NCBI RefSeq assembly: GCF_002831585.1
Contig: NZ_CP025113.1
Coordinates: 4,851,001 to 4,915,000 of the forward strand
Direction of reading: 5' to 3'
DNA: 64,000 nucleotides
Source of the DNA: Bradyrhizobium sp. SK17
GTDB taxonomy: Bacteria > Pseudomonadota > Alphaproteobacteria > Rhizobiales > Xanthobacteraceae
Of the stretch, positions 38,315 to 47,602 are shown piece after piece; the first letter of the stretch is position 1, and each line of letters begins with the position of its first letter. The notes beneath the pieces were generated by a model. The model made no database searches and was not told the DNA's origin. It saw nothing but the letters and a program-made list of their open reading frames with translations. The position numbers and the translations under genes are program-made.

Positions 38315-39400
38315 ATGACCGAGCGCAAAAACGGGCTCACTTACGCGGATTCGGGCGTCGATATCGATGCCGGCAACCGTCTCGTCGATCTGATCAAGCC
38401 GATGGTGCGCGCCACCGCGCGGCCGGGCGCTGACGCCGAGATCGGCGGCTTCGGCGGCCTGTTCGACCTCAAGGCCGCGGGCTTCAAGGATCCGATTCTG
38501 GTGGCGGCGACCGATGGTGTCGGCACCAAGCTGAAGATCGCGATCGAGACCGGAATCCACAGCGGCATCGGCATCGACCTGGTCGCGATGTCGGTCAACG
38601 ACCTCGTCGTGCAGGGCGCGGAGCCGCTGTTCTTCCTGGACTATTTCGCCTGCGGCAAGCTGCATCCGGAGGCCACCGCGCAGATCGTGGCGGGTATCGC
38701 CGAGGGCTGCCGCGAATCCGGCTGCGCGCTGATCGGTGGCGAAACCGCCGAGATGCCCGGCCTCTACAAGGATGGCGATTACGACCTCGGCGGCTTTGCG
38801 GTCGGCGCGGCCGAGCGCGGCACTTTGCTGCCGACAGCGGACATCGCGGCGGGCGACGCCGTGATCGGCCTCGCGTCCTCGGGGGTGCACTCCAACGGGT
38901 ATTCGCTGGTGCGCAAGCTCGTCGAGCTGTCCGGCATTGCCTATGACGCGCCGGCGCCGTTCGCGCCGGTCATGACGCTCGGCGCGGCGCTGCTGACGCC
39001 GACCAGGCTCTATGTGAAGTCCTGCCTGCGCGCGATCCGGGACACCGGCGCAGTCAAGGGGCTCGCCCACATCACCGGCGGCGGCTTCACCGACAACATT
39101 CCGCGCGTGCTGCCGAAGCATCTCGGTGTCGGCATCGATCTGGCGCGGCTGCCGGTGCTGCCGGTGTTCAAATGGCTGGCGGAGCAGGGCGGGATTGCCG
39201 AGCTCGAGCTGCTGCGCACCTTCAACTGCGGCATCGGCATGATCGCGATCGTCAGGCCCGATGCGGTCGATGCGGTGACCGAGGCCTTCACCGCCGGCGG
39301 CGAGACTGTGACGCTGCTCGGCGAGGTGATTGAAGCCAAGGGGGAACACACGGGCGAGCATCGCGTGGTCTATAACGGCCATCTCGACCTCTCGCGATGA
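38315..39400 (+). CDS. purM: Phosphoribosylformylglycinamidine cyclo-ligase (AIR synthetase)
   Basis: ATP-dependent closure of the imidazole ring, fifth step of purine synthesis. 361 residues; starts [18 protein letters not shown], with [10 protein letters not shown] near 68-77 and [11 protein letters not shown] near 146-156, both hallmarks of AIR synthetase. A TTG at 38309 is also in frame; ATG 38315 is preferred. The stop overlaps the purN start by four bases. Confidence 0.97.
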   Translation: MTERKNGLTYADSGVDIDAGNRLVDLIKPMVRATARPGADAEIGGFGGLFDLKAAGFKDPILVAATDGVGTKLKIAIETGIHSGIGIDLVAMSVNDLVVQGAEPLFFLDYFACGKLHPEATAQIVAGIAEGCRESGCALIGGETAEMPGLYKDGDYDLGGFAVGAAERGTLLPTADIAAGDAVIGLASSGVHSNGYSLVRKLVELSGIAYDAPAPFAPVMTLGAALLTPTRLYVKSCLRAIRDTGAVKGLAHITGGGFTDNIPRVLPKHLGVGIDLARLPVLPVFKWLAEQGGIAELELLRTFNCGIGMIAIVRPDAVDAVTEAFTAGGETVTLLGEVIEAKGEHTGEHRVVYNGHLDLSR

Positions 39401-40068
39401 AGCGCCGGACAGCCATTCTGATTTCCGGCCGCGGCTCCAACATGGCCGCGCTGATCGAGGCCGCCGAGGCTCAGGACTATCCGGCCGAGATCGCCGTGGT
39501 GATCTCCAACCGCGCCGATGCGCCCGGGCTGGAGAAGGCCGCGGCGCACGGCGTTCCGACTGTCGTGATCCCGAGCAAACCGTTCGGCAAGGATCGCGCC
39601 GGGTTTGAGGTGGTGCTGCAGAAGGCGCTCGACGACAACAAGGTCGAATTCATCTGCCTCGGCGGCTTCATGCGGCTGTTCACCGCGGACTTCGCCCGGC
39701 GCTGGTACGGGAGGATGCTCAACATCCATCCCTCGCTGCTGCCCTGCTTCCCCGGCCTTGATCCGCACGGCCAGGCCTTGCGGGCGGGGGTCAAGCTGTC
39801 CGGAGCGACCGTGCATTTCGTCATCCCGGAGACCGATGCCGGGCCGATCGTGATGCAGGGCGCCGTGACTGTCGCCGACGATGACACGGCCGAGACGCTC
39901 GCCGCGCGCGTGATCAGAATCGAGCATCGCATCTATCCGGAAGCGTTGCGGCTTCTGGCGACCGGCCGGCTCCAGCTCGACGGCGACCGCTGCACGACGA
40001 AAGGCAGCGCCGCGACCGATCGCACGCTGATCGCGCCGGCGGTTGAAGGAGCGCTTGCGCCGGAGTAG
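39397..40068 (+). CDS. purN: Phosphoribosylglycinamide formyltransferase
   Basis: Transfers the formyl group from 10-formyl-THF to GAR, third step of purine synthesis. 223 residues; start [19 protein letters not shown], catalytic NIHPSLLP (Asn and His near 108-110) and the aspartate in PETDAGPI. Overlaps purM by ATGA, the common alphaproteobacterial purMN pair. Confidence 0.97.
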   Translation: MKRRTAILISGRGSNMAALIEAAEAQDYPAEIAVVISNRADAPGLEKAAAHGVPTVVIPSKPFGKDRAGFEVVLQKALDDNKVEFICLGGFMRLFTADFARRWYGRMLNIHPSLLPCFPGLDPHGQALRAGVKLSGATVHFVIPETDAGPIVMQGAVTVADDDTAETLAARVIRIEHRIYPEALRLLATGRLQLDGDRCTTKGSAATDRTLIAPAVEGALAPE

Positions 40069-40087
40069 TCCCCGGAGGCGCCGGGGA
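40069..40087. terminator. Hairpin between purN and cspA
   Basis: TCCCCGG (40069-40075) pairs with CCGGGGA (40081-40087) around a 5-base loop directly after the purN stop. It lies between convergent genes and could serve either; there is no clear T-run. Confidence 0.45.
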
Positions 40088-40120
40088 AGGCATCAGGACG
40101 GCTTCCGTCGCTAGCGCCGT

Positions 40121-40324
40121 TCAGTGAACCTTGAGGTTCTCTGCCGACGCCTTGCCGCGGTTCTCGACCAGATCGTATTCGACGGTCTGGTTCTCGTTGA
40201 GTGTCGAGAGCCCCGCGCGCTCGACCGCCGAGATGTGGACGAACACGTCCTTGTCGCCGACGGCCGGCTTGATGAACCCGTAACCCTTTGTCGGGTTGAA
40301 CCATTTGACGGTACCCTTCGGCAT
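40121..40324 (-). CDS. Cold-shock domain protein
   Basis: Single cold-shock domain of 67 residues, an RNA/DNA-binding chaperone. RNP1 (KGYGFIKP, about 13-20) and RNP2 (VFVHISAV, about 27-34) are intact, and the start GTVKWFNPTKG is canonical. It has a long upstream gap of about 350 bases, consistent with the structured leaders of cold-shock mRNAs. Confidence 0.95.
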   Translation of the reverse strand: MPKGTVKWFNPTKGYGFIKPAVGDKDVFVHISAVERAGLSTLNENQTVEYDLVENRGKASAENLKVH

Positions 40325-40674
40325 CGTCGCTCTCCCAGTCTAGCTAGACATAAAAAAGACGCGGCGACGTTTTCCACGTGCCACGCCACGATCGGGCTTT
40401 GCGCTGTCTGTTCGGTTTCCGGGTCTTCAGATCCAAAGTCTTCAAGTCCGAAGTTTCGCCTCTCGAAGCCTTGTTCACCGAAGCCTTGTACGTCGAAGCT
40501 TGGATAGCAACGTCGCAAATCGCACAGTCGAACGGCCGCGATCCGATTGTGAAGGGATTGCAACACGAAAATTGCGCGTTAGCAAGCGCGGCAGTTTCGT
40601 GTGACGCAACCTCAGTCTGTGTCGGTCGAGCTCCGGCGCAGGCATTCGCGAGGGGCGGAACCAGGTGGGTCTTT
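40325..40674 (-). other. Leader/intergenic region upstream of the cold-shock gene
   Basis: 350 bases without a supported gene between rnd and the cold-shock gene, both on the minus strand. It contains three tandem 15-bp units at 40464-40508. An open frame running through it has repetitive, family-less translation and no Shine-Dalgarno sequence. Confidence 0.5.
40464..40508. repeat. Three imperfect 15-bp tandem repeats
   Basis: Units begin at 40464, 40479 and 40494; the first two share CGAAGCCTTGT exactly and the third reads CGAAGCTTGG. They lie about 140 bases upstream of the cold-shock start codon, so within its leader or promoter. Confidence 0.7.
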
Positions 40675-41823
40675 CTAACCCCGGTCCACCCGCACCACGC
40701 GGCCTTTGTCGATCGCGAGCGCGACCTGGCCGTGCTTGAGCTTCAGTGCCGCCTCGCCGAACAATTCACGCCGCCAGCCATGCAGGGCGCCGACTTCGGC
40801 CTGATCGCTGGCCGCGATCTGCTCGAGATCGTCGACGGTCGCGATCACCTTGCTGGCGACGCCGTGGCGTTCCGAGGTCATGCGCAGCAGCACCTTCAGC
40901 AGCTCGACGGTCGCCGCGCCGTTGGAATTGTTGCGCGGCTTTTCCAGCTTGGGCAGTGTTGCCTGGTCGCGGGCCAGCCCGCGCTGCACCGCGGCGATGA
41001 TGTCGGCGCCCCATTTCGAGCGTTCGAAACCCTTCGGCAGCGAACGCAGATTGCCGAGCTTCTCCAGCGAGGTTGGCGCGTGGGTGGCGATATCGCCGAC
41101 CGCATCATCCTTGAGCACGCGCGAGCGCGGCACGTCGCGGCCCTGCGCTTCCTGCTCGCGCCAGGCCGCGACCTCGATCAGGACCGCGAGCTCGCGCGGC
41201 TTGCGCACGCGGGTCTTGAGCCGCTCCCAGGCCCGCTCGGGATGGAAGTCGTAGGTCTTCGGCGAGGTCAACACCTCCATCTCCTCGCTGACCCAGTCGC
41301 TGCGGTCGCGCTTCTTCAGATCGGCGTCGAGGGCGGCGAACACTTCACGCAGATGGGTGACGTCGGAGACCGCGTAGTGGAGTTGCTCGTCGGTCAGCGG
41401 GCGGCGCGACCAGTCGGTGAAGCGATGCGTCTTGTCGGGGCGGTGGCCGGTGACGCGATCGACAAGCTGGTCATAGGCGATGCTGTCGCCATAGCCGAGC
41501 ACCATCGCGGCGACCTGAGTGTCGAAGATCGGATGCGGGATCGTGCCGGACAGATGCCAGACGATTTCGATGTCCTGCCGCGCGGCGTGGAACACCTTCA
41601 GCACGGCCTCGTTCGACATCAGTTCGAAGAACGGCTTGAGGTCGATGCCGGGCGCCAGCGCATCGACCACGATGGCCTCATCGGCGCTTGCCATCTGCAC
41701 AACGCAGAGCAGCGGGTAATAGGTCGTCTCCCGCAGGAACTCGGTGTCGACGGTGATGACCTTGTGTTGGGCGAGCCGATCACAGGCGGCGGCGAGGTCG
41801 GAGGTCGTGCTAATCAGATCCAT
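40675..41823 (-). CDS. rnd: Ribonuclease D
   Basis: 3'-5' exoribonuclease that trims tRNA precursors. 382 residues from the ATG at 41823. The DEDD nuclease domain shows [10 protein letters not shown] (Asp, Glu near 24-26), the FHAARQDIE block and the YAVSDVTHL block; HRDC-type helical domains follow. The frame extends to 41907, but that part has no family similarity. Confidence 0.95.
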   Translation of the reverse strand: MDLISTTSDLAAACDRLAQHKVITVDTEFLRETTYYPLLCVVQMASADEAIVVDALAPGIDLKPFFELMSNEAVLKVFHAARQDIEIVWHLSGTIPHPIFDTQVAAMVLGYGDSIAYDQLVDRVTGHRPDKTHRFTDWSRRPLTDEQLHYAVSDVTHLREVFAALDADLKKRDRSDWVSEEMEVLTSPKTYDFHPERAWERLKTRVRKPRELAVLIEVAAWREQEAQGRDVPRSRVLKDDAVGDIATHAPTSLEKLGNLRSLPKGFERSKWGADIIAAVQRGLARDQATLPKLEKPRNNSNGAATVELLKVLLRMTSERHGVASKVIATVDDLEQIAASDQAEVGALHGWRRELFGEAALKLKHGQVALAIDKGRVVRVDRG

Positions 41824-42078
41824 GAACTGTCCATGACGGCTTGACCCAACGCGTTCTGCCGAAAGGGCAACTATGTCAAGGGTCTTGCAGGGATTTTGGC
41901 CCTGCACGGGGCGAGGGGCAGGGCATTTTTGAATTGATTGTGCTTGATTCGGGGGTGTTTTCGGCTTGCTCCTGCCGCGAATTCGTCAGTCGAGCCGGGC
42001 GTTGACAGCGAGGATGAGGACACATCCTTGCGTTCTCGCGACAGAGGAAAAGTCTGATAATCGGAATATGATTGGCGT

Positions 42079-42831
42079 CTACAATGCGCGCAGTCGGGCT
42101 TCGATGGCGCGGATGGCGTCGCGCAGCGGGGCCTGGCAACGCGCAATCCCTTCGGTCGCGGTCAGCGCCTTCGTCATCCAGATGATCGACGCGCAGCCGA
42201 TCACCTGCCTGTCGCGGCGGATCGGCATCGCGATGGTGCCGGTGTGAGGCCAGATCCGGCCGCCCTGGCGTACGGCGTAGCCGCGGCGACGGACGCTCTG
42301 CAATTGCTTCTCGGTGGCGGCGCGATCGGAGAGTTCGCCTGATGTCTGTAGCAGATCGAGCAGCAGCGTACGCTCGCGCGCCGTAGTGAATGCGAGGTAG
42401 GCGAGGCCGGCGGAGCTGGCGAGCAGTGGAATGCGCATGCCGACCATGCGCCGATCGATCGACATCGGCGCGAAGCGGTGGGTGGACTCACGGACCACCA
42501 TGCGCACGCCCTCGAGCGTCGTGACATCGCTCGGCCAAAGGATTTTATGCGTGAGATCGAAGATCACGGGCGCCGCCGCGGCTCCCAGCCATTGCTCGTC
42601 CTCGAACCCGTCCGACAGTTCGCGCACCTTCAAGAGCAGCGTGAAGCGGTCGTCGGAGCGGCTCTGCATGACATAGCCGGTGTCGATCAGGGTTTTCAGC
42701 GAGCGATACACGGTGGCTCGCGGCAGGCCGGTTTCGCGCGCCAGCGTCAGCGCGCTGGCGGAGGCGTGGCGGTTCAGCGCGGCGAGGACGGCGAGGCCCC
42801 GCCCGAGCGCGCGGATCGGTTTGACGTCCAT
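42079..42831 (-). CDS. IclR-family transcriptional regulator
   Basis: 250 residues from the ATG at 42831: an N-terminal winged helix (about 5-65, SALTLARETGLPRATVYRSLKTL) and the C-terminal effector domain (about 80-245). IclR proteins often control aromatic degradation genes. It is divergent from the FAD hydroxylase cluster; a perfect palindrome lies immediately upstream of its start codon, so it probably represses itself as well as its target. Confidence 0.92.
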   Translation of the reverse strand: MDVKPIRALGRGLAVLAALNRHASASALTLARETGLPRATVYRSLKTLIDTGYVMQSRSDDRFTLLLKVRELSDGFEDEQWLGAAAAPVIFDLTHKILWPSDVTTLEGVRMVVRESTHRFAPMSIDRRMVGMRIPLLASSAGLAYLAFTTARERTLLLDLLQTSGELSDRAATEKQLQSVRRRGYAVRQGGRIWPHTGTIAMPIRRDRQVIGCASIIWMTKALTATEGIARCQAPLRDAIRAIEARLRAL

Positions 42832-42836
42832 GGCAT

Positions 42837-42851
42837 GTTCACCTGGTGAAC
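42837..42851. promoter_or_regulatory. Palindromic candidate IclR operator
   Basis: GTTCACCTGGTGAAC: 7-bp arms around one central base, 5 bases upstream of the iclR start codon and 70 bases upstream of the hydroxylase ATG. Position and symmetry fit a site controlling both divergent transcripts. Confidence 0.6.
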
Positions 42852-42920
42852 AGAATTGCCGTCGTCGTTGCACGGTCGGTGGCCGGCTGGCAAGCCTCAT
42901 CGCAACGGAAAGGGAAACGC

Positions 42921-44414
42921 ATGGACGGGCCGCAACGCGCCAACGGACTTTATGACGTCGCGATCGTCGGGTTCGGTCCGGTCGGCGCGACGCTGGCCAA
43001 TCTGCTGGGGTTGCAGGGGCTCAGCGTGATCGCGCTCGATCGCGAGGCCGCGCCCTATGCCTTGCCGCGCGCCGTGCATTTCGACGACGAGGTGATGCGG
43101 GTCTTCCAGACCATCGGTCTGGCGGACGAGATCCTGCCGTTCACGCATGTCTCGCCGGGCATGCATTTCATCGACGGCGACGGCAAGCTGTTCCTCGACT
43201 GGTCGCGGCCGTTGCAAATCGGCCAGAACGGATGGAACACGAGCTATCGCTTCCATCAGCCCGATCTCGAACGGGTGCTGCGCGCCGGTGCGCGCGCCCA
43301 TGCATCGGTCGATCTTCGTTTGCGCGCCGACGTCTTTGCCGTGGACGAACACGGCGATCACGTCGCGGTCCGCTTTGAGAACCTCACCAATGGCAAGCTC
43401 GACGAGGCTCGCGCCCGCTATGTCGTCGGCTGCGACGGGGCGCGCTCGCTGGTCCGGCGGCTGATCGGCTCAGGCATGGAAGATCTTGGCTTTCACGAGC
43501 ACTGGCTGGTGGTCGACGCGATCCTGAAGCGGCCGATGCCGGAGCTCGGCGACTACAGCGTGCAGTTTTGCGACGCTCGACGGCCGGCAACCTATGTCCG
43601 CAGCATCGGCGATCGCCGGCGCTGGGAAATCGCCATCATGCCGGATGACGATGCGCGGCGGATCACCGATCCGGAGACTGTCTGGAAGCTGCTGGCGCGC
43701 TGGATCACGCCCGATGATGCCGAGCTGGAGCGCGCGGCATCCTACAGCTTTCATTCGGTGATTGCGTCGACCTGGCGCCGGCAGCGTCTCTTGATCGCCG
43801 GCGATGCCGCACACCAGACCCCGCCGTTTCTCGGCCAGGGCATGTGCGCCGGCATTCGTGATGTGGCCAACCTCGCCTGGAAACTTGGACGCGTGACCCG
43901 CGGCGAAGCGGGCGATGGCCTGTTGAACAGCTACCAGACCGAACGCCATCCCCACGTCCGTCAATATATCGAGCTCGCGGTCCGGCTCGGCAGCCTGATC
44001 AACGCGACGCGCAGCGAGGGCCGGGAGGCGGGCGCGGAGCCGCGGCGGATGGCGACCATCAAGCCGCGGCTTGGACCGGGCCTGTTCAGGCATGGCTGCG
44101 CTGTGGCGGGCACGCCGGTCCCGCAGCCGATGCTGTCGAACGGACGCCGGCTCGACGATCAGGTTGGCTATCGCTTTGCCGCGCTGGCGCGGCCGGGCTT
44201 TCTCGACGGACTGGACGGCGCGACGCATGAGCGTTGGCGCCAGTACGGCATCGTCCTCGTCAGCGACGGCCAGGGGCCGCTGAAGGACTGGCTCGACAGC
44301 GTCGACGCGCACGCCGCGCTGGTCCGGCCCGATCGCTACATCGTCGGACTGGCGAGGACCCCGCAGGAATTGTCGGCGCTGGTCGACAGCATGAACCAGG
44401 AGGATTTTGGATGA
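42921..44414 (+). CDS. FAD-dependent aromatic hydroxylase (MhpA-like)
   Basis: NAD(P)H-dependent flavoprotein monooxygenase of the PheA/MhpA class, which adds a hydroxyl to a phenolic ring to give a catechol or hydroquinone. 497 residues. FAD motif GFGPVGATLANLL (about 14-26), the CDGARS motif near 172-177 and GDAAHQTPPFLGQG near 294-307 are all present. A GTG at 42846 is in frame but lies inside the palindrome; ATG 42921 has GGAAAGGG upstream. The stop overlaps the next gene by four bases. Confidence 0.9.
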   Translation: MDGPQRANGLYDVAIVGFGPVGATLANLLGLQGLSVIALDREAAPYALPRAVHFDDEVMRVFQTIGLADEILPFTHVSPGMHFIDGDGKLFLDWSRPLQIGQNGWNTSYRFHQPDLERVLRAGARAHASVDLRLRADVFAVDEHGDHVAVRFENLTNGKLDEARARYVVGCDGARSLVRRLIGSGMEDLGFHEHWLVVDAILKRPMPELGDYSVQFCDARRPATYVRSIGDRRRWEIAIMPDDDARRITDPETVWKLLARWITPDDAELERAASYSFHSVIASTWRRQRLLIAGDAAHQTPPFLGQGMCAGIRDVANLAWKLGRVTRGEAGDGLLNSYQTERHPHVRQYIELAVRLGSLINATRSEGREAGAEPRRMATIKPRLGPGLFRHGCAVAGTPVPQPMLSNGRRLDDQVGYRFAALARPGFLDGLDGATHERWRQYGIVLVSDGQGPLKDWLDSVDAHAALVRPDRYIVGLARTPQELSALVDSMNQEDFG

Positions 44415-45265
44415 AGCTCGCATCGTTCTCGACTGCTAGGGGACCCGGCTATGGATGCGTGGTCGATCAGGGCATTGTCGTTCTGTCGGCCGCGTTTGGC
44501 GATCGCGCGCCGACCTTGCGCGACCTGTTGGCCGGCGGATTGCTGGAGGAGGCCGCGGCGCTTGCAAAGACATCGAAACCTGACCTTGCCCTGAGCGAGG
44601 TCAGCTTTGATCCGGTCATTCCCAACCCCGACAAGATCATCTGCGTCGGTCTCAACTACCGTGACCACGTCGCCGAGACCGGCCGCACGGTCACGGAGAA
44701 GCCGGCGCTGTTCGCGCGTTACGCCGGCAGCCAGATCGGGCATCTTGCGCCGCTGGTGAAGCCAAGGGTGTCCGACGAGTTCGACTATGAGGGCGAACTC
44801 GCCGTCATCATCGGCAAGGGCGGACGGCACATCGCACCGCAGGCCGCGCTGACGCATGTCGCGGGCTATGCCTGCTACAATGAGGGTAGCATTCGCGACT
44901 GGCAGCGCCACACCAGCCAGTTCCTCTCCGGCAAGACCTTCGCCGGCACCGGCGCATTCGGGCCGTGGATGGTGACGAGCGACGAGATCGCCGATCCGTC
45001 GAAGCTCGCGCTGGAGACGCGGATCAACGGACAAGTGGTGCAGCACACCACGACGGACCTCCTGATCACCGATATCCCGCATCTGATCGCCTACATCTCG
45101 ACCATCCTGCCGCTGCTGCCGGGCGATGTGATCGTGTCGGGCACGCCGGGCGGCGTCGGCGCCAAGCGTAACCCGCCGCTCTGGATGAAGCCCGGTGACG
45201 TCGCCGAGGTCGAGATCTCCGGGATTGGCGTGCTGCGCAATCCGGTGGTGGCAGAGGCGGTGTGA
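44411..45265 (+). CDS. Fumarylacetoacetate hydrolase family protein
   Basis: 284 residues of the FAH family, which cleave acylpyruvates or hydrate/isomerise ring-cleavage products. The core begins DKIICVGLNYRDHVAETGR (about 76-94); the metal-binding acidic residues fall in FDYEGELAVIIGKGG and downstream, and IVSGTPGGVG near 241-250 completes the signature. Translation is coupled at both ends (ATGA with the hydroxylase; stop overlapping GTGA of the next frame). It probably acts after the dioxygenase. Confidence 0.88.
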   Translation: MKLASFSTARGPGYGCVVDQGIVVLSAAFGDRAPTLRDLLAGGLLEEAAALAKTSKPDLALSEVSFDPVIPNPDKIICVGLNYRDHVAETGRTVTEKPALFARYAGSQIGHLAPLVKPRVSDEFDYEGELAVIIGKGGRHIAPQAALTHVAGYACYNEGSIRDWQRHTSQFLSGKTFAGTGAFGPWMVTSDEIADPSKLALETRINGQVVQHTTTDLLITDIPHLIAYISTILPLLPGDVIVSGTPGGVGAKRNPPLWMKPGDVAEVEISGIGVLRNPVVAEAV

Positions 45266-45270
45266 CAGCG

Positions 45271-46269
45271 ATGGAGAGCAACACGGAGATCAACGCGCTC
45301 GGCTATATCGGCATCCAGTCGCAACGGCTCGAGGACTGGACCGGCTTTGCGACCAGACTGCTCGGCATGCAGCCGGTGGATCGCGGCGGCGGCACGCGGG
45401 CGTTCCGGATGGACGACCGCAAGCAGCGGCTGGTGGTGAGCGATCGCGACGGCGACAATGCCGGTTTCTTCGGATGGGAGGTCGCTGACGCGGCTGCGCT
45501 GGAGCGGCTGGCGGCGCGGCTGGAGCGGCACGGCACCGCGGTTCGTCGTGGCACCCGTCAGCTCGCGGACGAGCGCCACGTCGCCGATCTCATCAGCTTC
45601 CGCGATCCCGCCGGCAATCCGCTCGAGGTGTTCCATGGGCCCGCGATCGCGGACACGCCGTTCGTGCCGGCGCGGCCGATCTCGGGGTTCAAGACCGGGC
45701 CGCTAGGCATGGGCCATGTCGTGCTGAATGTCGAGGACGTCGAACCGCTGTTGCCGTTCTATCGCGATCTGCTCGGCTTCAAGGTCAGCGATTACGGGCT
45801 GACGCCTTACAAATTGTACTTCTTCCACGTCAATGGCCGTCACCACAGCTTCGCGATGGTCGGCTCCGGCCGGCGCGGGCTGCATCATTTCATGGTCGAG
45901 CTCTACAGCCTCGACGATGTCGGGCAAGGCTATGACCTGGCGCAGCTCGACGAAGGACGAATTGCCTTCACGCTCGGCCGGCACACCAACGATTTCGTGA
46001 CCTCGTTCTACGCCACGACGCCCTCCGGCTTCTTCGTGGAGTATGGCTGGGGCGGCCGCGTCATCGATCCCGCCACCTGGCAGCCGCATGAAACCTTCGA
46101 CGGCCCAAGCTTCTGGGGCCACGACCGGCTCTACATGGAGCCCGAGAGCCGCGCGCGTCTGCGCGAAATGCGGCTGTCGGCGGCCGCGCGCGGCGTGCGT
46201 GCGCCGGTGCCGGACTGTCCGTGGCTCGACGCGGTGACGGGGCGCGGCACATCCATCCAGAAAACATAG
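45271..46269 (+). CDS. Type I extradiol ring-cleavage dioxygenase (BphC-like)
   Basis: Two-module vicinal-oxygen-chelate protein of about 332 residues that cleaves catechols next to the diol. The iron ligands fit the BphC pattern: His149, His206 and Glu257 (MGHVVLNV, LHHFMVEL, GFFVEYGWGG), with the catalytic histidine and tyrosine in GRHHSFAM and TSFYATTPSG. I chose ATG 45271; a GTG at 45262 overlaps the preceding stop. It acts on the product of the FAD hydroxylase, giving a muconic semialdehyde-type product. Confidence 0.88.
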   Translation: MESNTEINALGYIGIQSQRLEDWTGFATRLLGMQPVDRGGGTRAFRMDDRKQRLVVSDRDGDNAGFFGWEVADAAALERLAARLERHGTAVRRGTRQLADERHVADLISFRDPAGNPLEVFHGPAIADTPFVPARPISGFKTGPLGMGHVVLNVEDVEPLLPFYRDLLGFKVSDYGLTPYKLYFFHVNGRHHSFAMVGSGRRGLHHFMVELYSLDDVGQGYDLAQLDEGRIAFTLGRHTNDFVTSFYATTPSGFFVEYGWGGRVIDPATWQPHETFDGPSFWGHDRLYMEPESRARLREMRLSAAARGVRAPVPDCPWLDAVTGRGTSIQKT

Positions 46270-46285
46270 AACGGGGGAGGCACTG

Positions 46286-47509
46286 ATGGCCGGGAAACCA
46301 AGCCTGACGTTTCGTTTGGTGGGCGGCGCGATGTTCATTGCTGTGGCGCTGTCGGGCAGCGCGTCGGCCGAGATCAAGGGCGATGCGATCCGCATCGGCG
46401 TGCTCACCGACATGAGCGGCATCTTCGCAACCGCGATGGGGCCGGGCTCGGTCGAGGCGGCGCGGATGGCGGCGGAGGACTTCGGCGGCAAGATCAACGG
46501 CAAGCCGATCGAGATCTTGCAGGCCGACCACCAGAACAAGGCCGACGTGGCGTCGGCGATCGCGCGGCGCTGGTTCGATCGCGAGGGCGTGCAGGCCATT
46601 GCCGATGGCGGCAGCTCCGGCGCGGCGCTCGCCGTGCAGGAGTTGGTGCGCGAGAACAAGCGCGTGTTTCTGGTCTCGGGCGCGGGCGCCGTCGAGCTCA
46701 CCGAAAAGGCCTGCGCGCCGACCAGTGTGCAGTGGACCCACGATGCGGCCTCGACCGCCAACGCGGTCGTCGCCGGCGTGTCGAAGACCGTGCAGGGCTC
46801 CTGGTTCTTCATCACCGCGGATTATGCGTTCGGACACGCGGTGGAAGCGATCGCGCGGGCCAAGCTCGACAAGCTCGGGGTCAAGGTCGCCGGCAGCGTC
46901 AAGACCGCGCTCAACACCGCCGATTTCGCTTCCTTCCTGCTACAGGCGCAGTCGAGCGGCGCCAAGGTGCTGGCGCTGAACGCCGCGGGCGACAATGTGA
47001 CGATCATGAAGCAGGCGCAGGAGTTCGGCTTCGCGCAGCAGGGCATCGCAGTGGTGCCGATGACGTTCCAGAACGTCGACATCGTCGCTGCCGGGCTGTC
47101 GGTCACGCAGGGCGACCTGATCGCGACCAGCTTCTTCGAGGACGTTTCGCCGGCCGCGCGCAAATGGGCCGACGCGTTCTTCGCCCGTCGCAAGGCGATG
47201 CCGTCGCAGATCCAGGCCGGGGTCTATTCGGCCGTCCGGCATTATCTCCAGGCGGTGAAGGACACGGATTCCGACGACGGCGAGGTCGTCATGGCAAGAA
47301 TGAAGGCGACGCCGGTGGCGGACGCCTATACGCCGCAGGGGACGATCCGCGCCGACCAGCGCATGGTGCACGACCTCTATCTCGTGCAGGTCAAGACGCC
47401 GGCGGAATCGAAGGGGCCGTGGGACCTGGTCAAGCTCGTCACCGCGATCAAGCCCGACGAGGCATTTCGCTCGCTCGAGGAGAGCAAGTGCCCGCTGGTC
47501 GGGCGTTGA
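46286..47509 (+). CDS. ABC transporter substrate-binding protein (branched-chain/aromatic type)
   Basis: Periplasmic type I binding protein of the LivJ family, 407 residues. A signal peptide covers 1-28 (cleavage after SASA). The mature part starts KGDAIRIGVLTDMSGIFA with the family fold. No permease or ATPase genes lie in the cluster, so it must use a transporter encoded elsewhere or act as a sensor. GGGGGAGG precedes the ATG at 46286. The aromatic neighbours suggest an aromatic acid ligand. Confidence 0.9.
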   Translation: MAGKPSLTFRLVGGAMFIAVALSGSASAEIKGDAIRIGVLTDMSGIFATAMGPGSVEAARMAAEDFGGKINGKPIEILQADHQNKADVASAIARRWFDREGVQAIADGGSSGAALAVQELVRENKRVFLVSGAGAVELTEKACAPTSVQWTHDAASTANAVVAGVSKTVQGSWFFITADYAFGHAVEAIARAKLDKLGVKVAGSVKTALNTADFASFLLQAQSSGAKVLALNAAGDNVTIMKQAQEFGFAQQGIAVVPMTFQNVDIVAAGLSVTQGDLIATSFFEDVSPAARKWADAFFARRKAMPSQIQAGVYSAVRHYLQAVKDTDSDDGEVVMARMKATPVADAYTPQGTIRADQRMVHDLYLVQVKTPAESKGPWDLVKLVTAIKPDEAFRSLEESKCPLVGR

Positions 47510-47602
47510 GGACGGCGACCGGCGCGGTCCGACTTGCGAGGCGTATCATGGGTGCCGTAACATAGGGCGGCAACCTGAAGTCGAATCGCAGTAGGAGCCG
47601 CC

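Noticed and set aside
40111..40566. Minus-strand frame through the cold-shock leader
   Set aside because: Overlaps the cold-shock gene in another frame; its repetitive peptide reflects the 15-bp tandem repeat.
42846..42920. Upstream GTG start for the FAD hydroxylase
   Set aside because: It lies within the palindrome and adds residues unlike the family; the ATG at 42921 has a good Shine-Dalgarno sequence.
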